Below, in pieces: positions 40,715-45,212 of a DNA stretch of 45,212 nucleotides. The translations under genes and the position numbers were made by a program. The notes under the pieces are model-generated. The model was not told where the DNA came from. It made no database searches and worked only from the letters and a program-made list of their open reading frames with translations. The stretch's first letter is position 1; the number at the start of each line of letters is the position of its first letter. The DNA is from Mariprofundus sp. (GTDB taxonomy: Bacteria > Pseudomonadota > Zetaproteobacteria > Mariprofundales > Mariprofundaceae): the NCBI GenBank assembly GCA_021772835.1, contig JAJFLE010000028.1, forward strand, positions 1 through 45,212, in the 5' to 3' direction.

Positions 40715-42654
40715 ATACAACTATCAACAATCAATATGTCCTTCGAAACACTACCATAATTGAATGGGAAAATTCAGACATTGCAATCATAAAACCAGAG
40801 CAGTTGGTCATTGAGTTAACAGAAGGATTCACTAAAGGTCGGATTATAGACATTGGAGCACTATGCTATGCGCGAAGAGGTGTTCAAAAGACTCATGAGA
40901 AAAGTCGTAGAATTGATCCCAATAGCCTCCGACAAGACCGTTGCAGTACAATAAAAAAAATCGGTGAATTCCTTCTTAGTCAAAATTCACCAACTACTGC
41001 TGACACATACTTTCGTGGAATCTTACCTTTCTTCAATTGGATGGATTCAAAAAAAGAAAATGTTGATTTTTCAGATGAAAATCAAATGGTTGAGTTATAC
41101 GGGGATTATACAGCTCAGTTATTGGAAAAAATGCGCCCATCTAGCATCAAAGGGAGGTCGCTTGAGCAAAGCAGTGCATCTGTTCTTCAAAAGGGGGCTG
41201 TTGATGTTGTTACTTTATCGACAAGCCTCCATCCACTAACTGTTTATGGTTCGGCAGTAAGATTTAAGCAAAGAACCAAGAACCCTCCACCTACTCTGCC
41301 TCCCGATCCCGAGGATCACAAACAGGCTGTAAGATTAAATTTGGCAATCTTTTATGCGATCAGCGATTATTTAATGGACGACAAAATCCTTCCAATAGTC
41401 ATCAAAGAGAATCCATTTGATCCAGTCATCTTTTATTCGCGCATGGCTCCAAGAAGTAAAGTCATTTTACTGGCTCAAGAAGAGACTTTTCTGGATTGGG
41501 AGAGCGTTAGCTATAAAGCTGAAAAGCTTGGTATAAAACTTACCCCCAAAGATTATAAAGCCCATCATTTTCATAAAACGAAAATCAGGAAAAGAAAAGG
41601 TCTTAACCAGATAAATCTATATCTGGCCAACCTGGCTATTTGCGCCTTTTCTTATGCATTTTTTGGAGTAACAGGAACTAACATGCAAGTTTTATTTGAA
41701 CTAAATTTAAATAAAGCAACTACCACCTCGAATAGAGGAATGCGTTTTTCTGGCTTCAAAGGGCGTGGTGCTGGAGGGAAAGATGTTTATCCAGAGTTTG
41801 GGGTCAGGTTCCTACCCCATTTCAAACACTACCTAGCCTTTAGGGAATGGTTCCTCAAAAAATATAGTGTTCAAAGTAAGCTTCCATTTTTTTCGATAGA
41901 CACAAACCTTTCACAAGATAAATCCGGGATCGTCAGCCCACTAAGCCAGAGAAGACTATCAGCGTATAAAGATGTATTTTGTTCATGGTTCCCTAATGCT
42001 AAATGGGTTACAGCAACTGCTCTTCGGAAAGGTTTGTCCAACTATTACCTGACAGAAACAAAAGACCCTGTTATCCCCGCAGAGAAGCTTGGCCATTCGC
42101 CTGCGACCACCCTGAAATATTATTCTAAAGCAACCTTTAAACAGGCAAGCCAAGAGCTTACCGCTTTTTTCTCAGCTGTTCGAGACAGAGTAAATAGAGA
42201 AACACGTAAGCATGATGGAGTAATACCGACCCGAATTTTAAACAATGGGAGTTTAGGTACTCCAGCAGCTCATTGTGATGCTTCAGGGGCTGAACCTTCT
42301 TTGGCAGAAGGGTTTACTGAAAAAGCACCTCAACCACGTTGTGGACAACCTGAAAGCTGTCTGTTCTGCGAGCATTTTGTCGTTCATACAGACGATGAAG
42401 ATGTTCGCAAACTTCTCTCATTAAAAGATGTGCTAATGAAGATTAAGCCCAAAGCCAAAAACTTCGAGCACTTTGAGCAGATTTTTGTGCCTGTATTATA
42501 TCGTATTGATGAAGTACTGGATCAAATGCAGAAACAGAAACCAGCGATGAAATCGTTGATTCAACGCATCAAGGAGGAAGTTGCCAATGGTCAACTTGAC
42601 CACTTCTGGGGCAACCACTTTGATTTCTTAGTTGAAGCGGGGTATATCTCATGA
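40711..42654 (+). CDS. Large tyrosine recombinase-like protein, second of the trio, incomplete catalytic set
   Basis: 647 residues. The core-binding-like region is at about 65-175 and the catalytic-like domain at about 300-480. Present: Lys350 (FSGFKGRGAGG), Arg439 (TALRKGLSNYY), His462 (LGHSPATTLKYY) and Tyr471. Altered: the first Arg is Asn324 (VTGTNMQVLFEL) and the His of H-x-x-R is Thr436. The C-terminal region after 530 has a Cys set, Cys544, Cys550, Cys553 (CGQPESCLFCEH), that could bind zinc with His555. The missing Arg suggests it is a partner rather than an independent cutter. Translation is coupled on both sides by ATGA. Confidence 0.85.
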   Translation: MNTTINNQYVLRNTTIIEWENSDIAIIKPEQLVIELTEGFTKGRIIDIGALCYARRGVQKTHEKSRRIDPNSLRQDRCSTIKKIGEFLLSQNSPTTADTYFRGILPFFNWMDSKKENVDFSDENQMVELYGDYTAQLLEKMRPSSIKGRSLEQSSASVLQKGAVDVVTLSTSLHPLTVYGSAVRFKQRTKNPPPTLPPDPEDHKQAVRLNLAIFYAISDYLMDDKILPIVIKENPFDPVIFYSRMAPRSKVILLAQEETFLDWESVSYKAEKLGIKLTPKDYKAHHFHKTKIRKRKGLNQINLYLANLAICAFSYAFFGVTGTNMQVLFELNLNKATTTSNRGMRFSGFKGRGAGGKDVYPEFGVRFLPHFKHYLAFREWFLKKYSVQSKLPFFSIDTNLSQDKSGIVSPLSQRRLSAYKDVFCSWFPNAKWVTATALRKGLSNYYLTETKDPVIPAEKLGHSPATTLKYYSKATFKQASQELTAFFSAVRDRVNRETRKHDGVIPTRILNNGSLGTPAAHCDASGAEPSLAEGFTEKAPQPRCGQPESCLFCEHFVVHTDDEDVRKLLSLKDVLMKIKPKAKNFEHFEQIFVPVLYRIDEVLDQMQKQKPAMKSLIQRIKEEVANGQLDHFWGNHFDFLVEAGYIS

Positions 42655-44642
42655 AATTAGTGGCACAGCTTGGGCTTCTACTTCCTGACTCAGTAATGCC
42701 GGATTCGTTGGATCTCGAATCCAACAGTTCACTTTATCCGGATAACGACTTTGTCATAAGCCGAAATAATGATGGAACGGACCTTTCTCGGTTTGGCGAC
42801 GATATTTTGGATCTCACACCTTATTCGACAACAGGCCCTGCGGTATTCAACTCTGTCTCATGGAGCAATGACAATGACCGGTCATCGATATCTACAAAAA
42901 ACATCTCCCGAGAGCTAAGGTGTATCAATTTCGCATTGATGTACTTCTCACCAGAGGTGATGTCTGTAGGCACATTACGCATTTATTGGGCAAACTTACG
43001 TCGCCTAGCAGTACTTGCCCAAAGAACAGGCTGCACACCCAGTAATATTGACCAGAGTACTGCTTTTAGTCAGGCCTTAAAGGAAGCGATGTCATGTTCA
43101 TCCCTTTCTGTTCTTACGGGCGTACACCGACTTTGCACAAAACTCATTATCATTCAAAATAGATTCCCTGCATTTAACTTTACACTATCTACTGAGCAAC
43201 TGGCGATAGTAACTTATTTCATGCGTATATCAGAACGTAAAACCGACCAAACACCAGTCATTCCAACACGTATATACTCAGAGCTAATAGTAGATTTAAA
43301 CTCTCTTATAGATTATTTCTTAGAGCACTCAGATGCACTTAATGAGTTCTACAGAAAACGCCATCAAGATGATCTCCGTTATGGGCTTAATAAAGGAGGA
43401 ATCGGAAAGCTAGGGCTCTCTATAGTCGGCGCCGTATTCTTTAGACAAGCAGTCAACGAATTAGGACTAAAGGAATATTTCGAGAAAAATAAGATCAGAG
43501 ACAACAGGAATATTCAGTCACATCTTTCGAGAATACAACTCGCATGCAAATGGCTCATACATATTTTCTCTGGAATGCGAGATACTGAGTGTAGGCTCTT
43601 GGCTTTAGATTCATTCACAAAAGTTACAATTCAAGAAGAATCTATTCATGTCATTCTGGGCTACACTTCAAAACTTACAGGGGATGGTTATCGGCCTACA
43701 TTTTGGCTGACTTCACTTGAAGCTGAGAAGGCCTTCAAAGCCGCACAAGAAATCGCTCAGATCACATTTATTCAAATGGGCATTGTAGATGAAACGGATC
43801 TGAATTTACCTTTATTCCCATCTCAGAATCTCCATCTGGCAGGAGAAGCTGTTCATTATGACGTACCAATTGCAAAACTTGCTTCTGACCTTTCGGCCAC
43901 ACTCTTGAAACGCTTAGACATACGAATCAAAGAGAGCGACATCGCTGAGCTTGAACGTTTTGATGGCTTTCGAGATTGGCGGTCTGAGGAAAAGTTCCAA
44001 GTCGGTAATTTGTGGCCATTCACTACACATCAGGCACGTCGTTCATTGACCGTGTATGCAGCACGCTCTGGCATGGTTTCGATTTCATCGCTGTCGTTAC
44101 AGTTGAAACACATCACGCTAGCGATGACCAGCTACTACGCGAACAACTCAGCTTTTGCAGAAAACTTTGTCATTGATGAAGATCAGAAATCACTTATTCA
44201 GGAGTTCGAGAATGAGCAACATATCGCTGAATTCCTCAAATACGAAGAAAACGTAATTAACAGCACGTCTCGTCTTTTTGGAGGAGAAGGCACTCGAATT
44301 CAGGCAGCTAAGGACAAGGGTGAGTTGCCTGAGTTTCTTTGTGACCGTACTGAAACAAAGCGCAGGTTCGAAAATGGTGAGATGACCTATAAGGAAACCC
44401 TTTTCGGTGGCTGCACTAACACAGAGAACTGCGATAAGATTGCCTTTACAGCCATTACGTCGTGTCTTAATTGCGCACATGCGGTATTCGATGAGGGGAG
44501 CGCTGAAAAGCTAGAGCTGGCTGCAGACAACTTAGTAGCCCAGAAGGTTCTCTATGAGTCGGAAAGCCCTTTCTACAAACAAATAGAGCTTGAAGAAGTA
44601 ACTATCAACAAGATGCTAGCGCGCATTAAACAGGGAATTTAG
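42651..44642 (+). CDS. Large tyrosine recombinase, third of the trio
   Basis: 663 residues. A long N-terminal part of about 240 residues precedes the catalytic domain at about 290-500: Arg310 (FSGMRDTECRLL), Lys341 (YTSKLTGDGY), His460 and Arg463 (TTHQARRSLTVY), His487 (LKHITLAMTSYY) and Tyr496. All six canonical residues are thus in place. A C-terminal Cys set (Cys588, Cys594, Cys605, Cys608 in FGGCTNTENC and SCLNCAH) is probably a zinc ribbon. This size and Cys pattern are like the large second protein of Tn554-type and recombinase-trio elements. The next gene begins nine bases after the stop with AGGAGGA before it. Confidence 0.88.
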   Translation: MKLVAQLGLLLPDSVMPDSLDLESNSSLYPDNDFVISRNNDGTDLSRFGDDILDLTPYSTTGPAVFNSVSWSNDNDRSSISTKNISRELRCINFALMYFSPEVMSVGTLRIYWANLRRLAVLAQRTGCTPSNIDQSTAFSQALKEAMSCSSLSVLTGVHRLCTKLIIIQNRFPAFNFTLSTEQLAIVTYFMRISERKTDQTPVIPTRIYSELIVDLNSLIDYFLEHSDALNEFYRKRHQDDLRYGLNKGGIGKLGLSIVGAVFFRQAVNELGLKEYFEKNKIRDNRNIQSHLSRIQLACKWLIHIFSGMRDTECRLLALDSFTKVTIQEESIHVILGYTSKLTGDGYRPTFWLTSLEAEKAFKAAQEIAQITFIQMGIVDETDLNLPLFPSQNLHLAGEAVHYDVPIAKLASDLSATLLKRLDIRIKESDIAELERFDGFRDWRSEEKFQVGNLWPFTTHQARRSLTVYAARSGMVSISSLSLQLKHITLAMTSYYANNSAFAENFVIDEDQKSLIQEFENEQHIAEFLKYEENVINSTSRLFGGEGTRIQAAKDKGELPEFLCDRTETKRRFENGEMTYKETLFGGCTNTENCDKIAFTAITSCLNCAHAVFDEGSAEKLELAADNLVAQKVLYESESPFYKQIELEEVTINKMLARIKQGI

Positions 44643-44651
44643 GAGGATAAG

Positions 44652-45062
44652 ATGAGTGCCATTGACGATTACCGTGCAGCACTGGAGCGTTTAAAAGCGG
44701 GCAAACCGACAATCGTTCCAAAAGGATCTGATATCAACAAGGATACCGTAGCACTTGAGGCTGGGCGTAAGCGCGGAGCAATCAAAAAATCGCGGGAAGA
44801 GTTTGAAGGCCTGATCATCGAAATAGAAAAAGCATCAGCTCATAGTCCTGTGTCAACACAGGAGGCAAAGATCAATAGGCTCAAAGCTCGTTTAGATGCC
44901 ATCAAGCAAGAACTTAAGGCCGCAAAAAAGGAGCGTAACGTTGCGTTGAACAAGCTGGTAGCCACCGTGCATCAAAACTTCCAGCTACAGCAAAAGATCA
45001 AACAGTTGGGAGGAGACAAGATCTCTGTCAGTGAAACGATTAAGTTGGGTCGAGAGCGTTAA
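44652..45062 (+). CDS. Small coiled-coil protein, TnpC-like
   Basis: 136 residues with AGGAGGATAAG before the ATG. A polar N-terminus with NKDTVALEAGRKRGAIKKSR (a signature seen in TnpC of Tn554 and similar small transposition proteins) is followed by a predicted coiled coil at about 75-120 (INRLKARLDAIKQELKAAKK). It is probably a DNA-binding helper of the recombinases that orients or regulates the reaction. It is the last gene before the IS256 end and its stop is 15 bases from the IS. Confidence 0.75.
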   Translation: MSAIDDYRAALERLKAGKPTIVPKGSDINKDTVALEAGRKRGAIKKSREEFEGLIIEIEKASAHSPVSTQEAKINRLKARLDAIKQELKAAKKERNVALNKLVATVHQNFQLQQKIKQLGGDKISVSETIKLGRER

Positions 45063-45076
45063 ACTGTAACTCTGGA

Positions 45077-45212
45077 GGGTGTAAGAAATTTTGTGTAAAC
45101 GGCTTTGGTTTACTGCCTTGGCATCCTGTCGTCGAATTGAATGCTAAAGCGGTTTAGTGCTGCTTTCCAATCTCTGATAGGCATCGTCCACTTTTTGCTG
45201 ATGTTTTTCAAC
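45077..45212 (-). mobile_element. IS256-family insertion sequence, 3' end (partial)
   Basis: The IS end begins near 45077 (GGGTGTAAGAAATTTTGTGT, then AAACGG). It matches the reverse complement of the end at 111-138 over ATTTTGTGTAAACGG. The IS reads leftwards like the copy at the left edge. The flanking bases at the two edges show no obvious shared target duplication. Confidence 0.8.
45110..45212 (-). CDS. IS256-family transposase, C-terminal end (partial)
   Basis: Minus-strand frame from the window edge reads LKNISKKWTMPIRDWKAALN, then RFSIQFDDRMPRQ and a TAA at 45112-45110. KKW.MPI.DWKAALN.F is the conserved end of IS256-family transposases. The catalytic DDE part is outside the window. 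The stop codon is eight bases from the inverted repeat, as usual in this family. Confidence 0.85.
   Translation of the reverse strand, partial: LKNISKKWTMPIRDWKAALNRFSIQFDDRMPRQ

Larger units (their letters stand above)
39197..45076 (+). mobile_element. Recombinase-trio genomic island in comM (left part)
   Basis: The element begins where comM stops matching and runs at least to the IS256 end at 45077. Visible content: three tyrosine recombinase genes (ATGA overlaps) and a small coiled-coil gene. The sequence is visibly AT-richer than the flanks. The left end has an imperfect inverted repeat around AAGTTTAACTT (39207-39217, arms ACAAG/CTTGT) and repeated TAAGTTT. No cargo is visible; the right end lies beyond the window. 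Confidence 0.8.

Noticed and set aside
1..45212. Circular 45 kb element closed through the IS256 copies at both edges
   Set aside because: Joining the edges leaves most of the transposase missing, and the content is largely housekeeping chromosome. A contig break at a repeated IS explains the edges better.
1..45212. CRISPR arrays, tRNA and rRNA genes
   Set aside because: No regularly spaced direct repeats, no tRNA cloverleaf and no rRNA-like stretch was seen on reading.

Overview
The window looks like chromosomal DNA of an aquatic Gram-negative proteobacterium. It carries a lipopolysaccharide export cluster (kdsD-kdsC-lptC-lptA-lptB), ubiquinone genes (ubiX, ubiK), flagellar stator genes (motA-motB) and many phosphorelay proteins. 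The gene order (lptB followed by ubiX, pabC beside mltG, ubiK before comM) would fit a Zetaproteobacterium or a gammaproteobacterium; the sequence alone does not let me choose. Both edges lie inside an IS256-family insertion sequence in the same orientation, as when an assembly contig stops at a repeated IS.

Layout. 1-1.9 kb: an IS256 end, a gene cut by it, two small exported proteins of unknown function, and the decayed end of a second IS256-type transposase. 1.9-2.5 kb: slyD with a terminator. 2.6-11.1 kb, minus strand: four phosphorelay genes (three multidomain histidine kinases and one DivK-like receiver) joined by three ATGA stop/start overlaps. 11.2-24.5 kb: housekeeping genes, namely a frameshifted dienelactone hydrolase, a methyltransferase, a hexose-6-phosphate mutarotase, a DEDDh exonuclease with arfB, a PhzF protein, pabC-mltG-DUF4911, ilvA, a THUMP methyltransferase, a nitronate monooxygenase-like protein with a C-terminal cysteine set, and a class III cyclase lacking most catalytic residues. 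24.6-26.3 kb: motAB behind a candidate sigma-54 promoter.

27.8-31.0 kb holds a run of small, mostly single-gene units separated by imperfect hairpins that look like integron attC sites. No integron integrase is present, so this fits a CALIN (cluster of attC sites lacking integrase). It contains a DUF1348 protein, a DUF1801 protein, a REPIN-like inverted-repeat element that cuts a gene, a protein with a HEPN-like RNRLVH motif, and a broken isoprenylcysteine methyltransferase-type gene. 31.0-38.2 kb is envelope and ubiquinone housekeeping: yajQ, an M23 endopeptidase, kdsD to lptB, ubiX, a lipoprotein and ubiK.

38.2-45.1 kb: comM is interrupted at its Walker B codons (LFLDELP) by an AT-richer island. 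The island starts with three overlapping large tyrosine recombinase genes and a small coiled-coil gene resembling Tn554 TnpC. This recombinase trio inside a natural-transformation gene is the most striking structure in the window. An IS256 element follows directly and the window ends, so any cargo and the comM 3' half lie outside.
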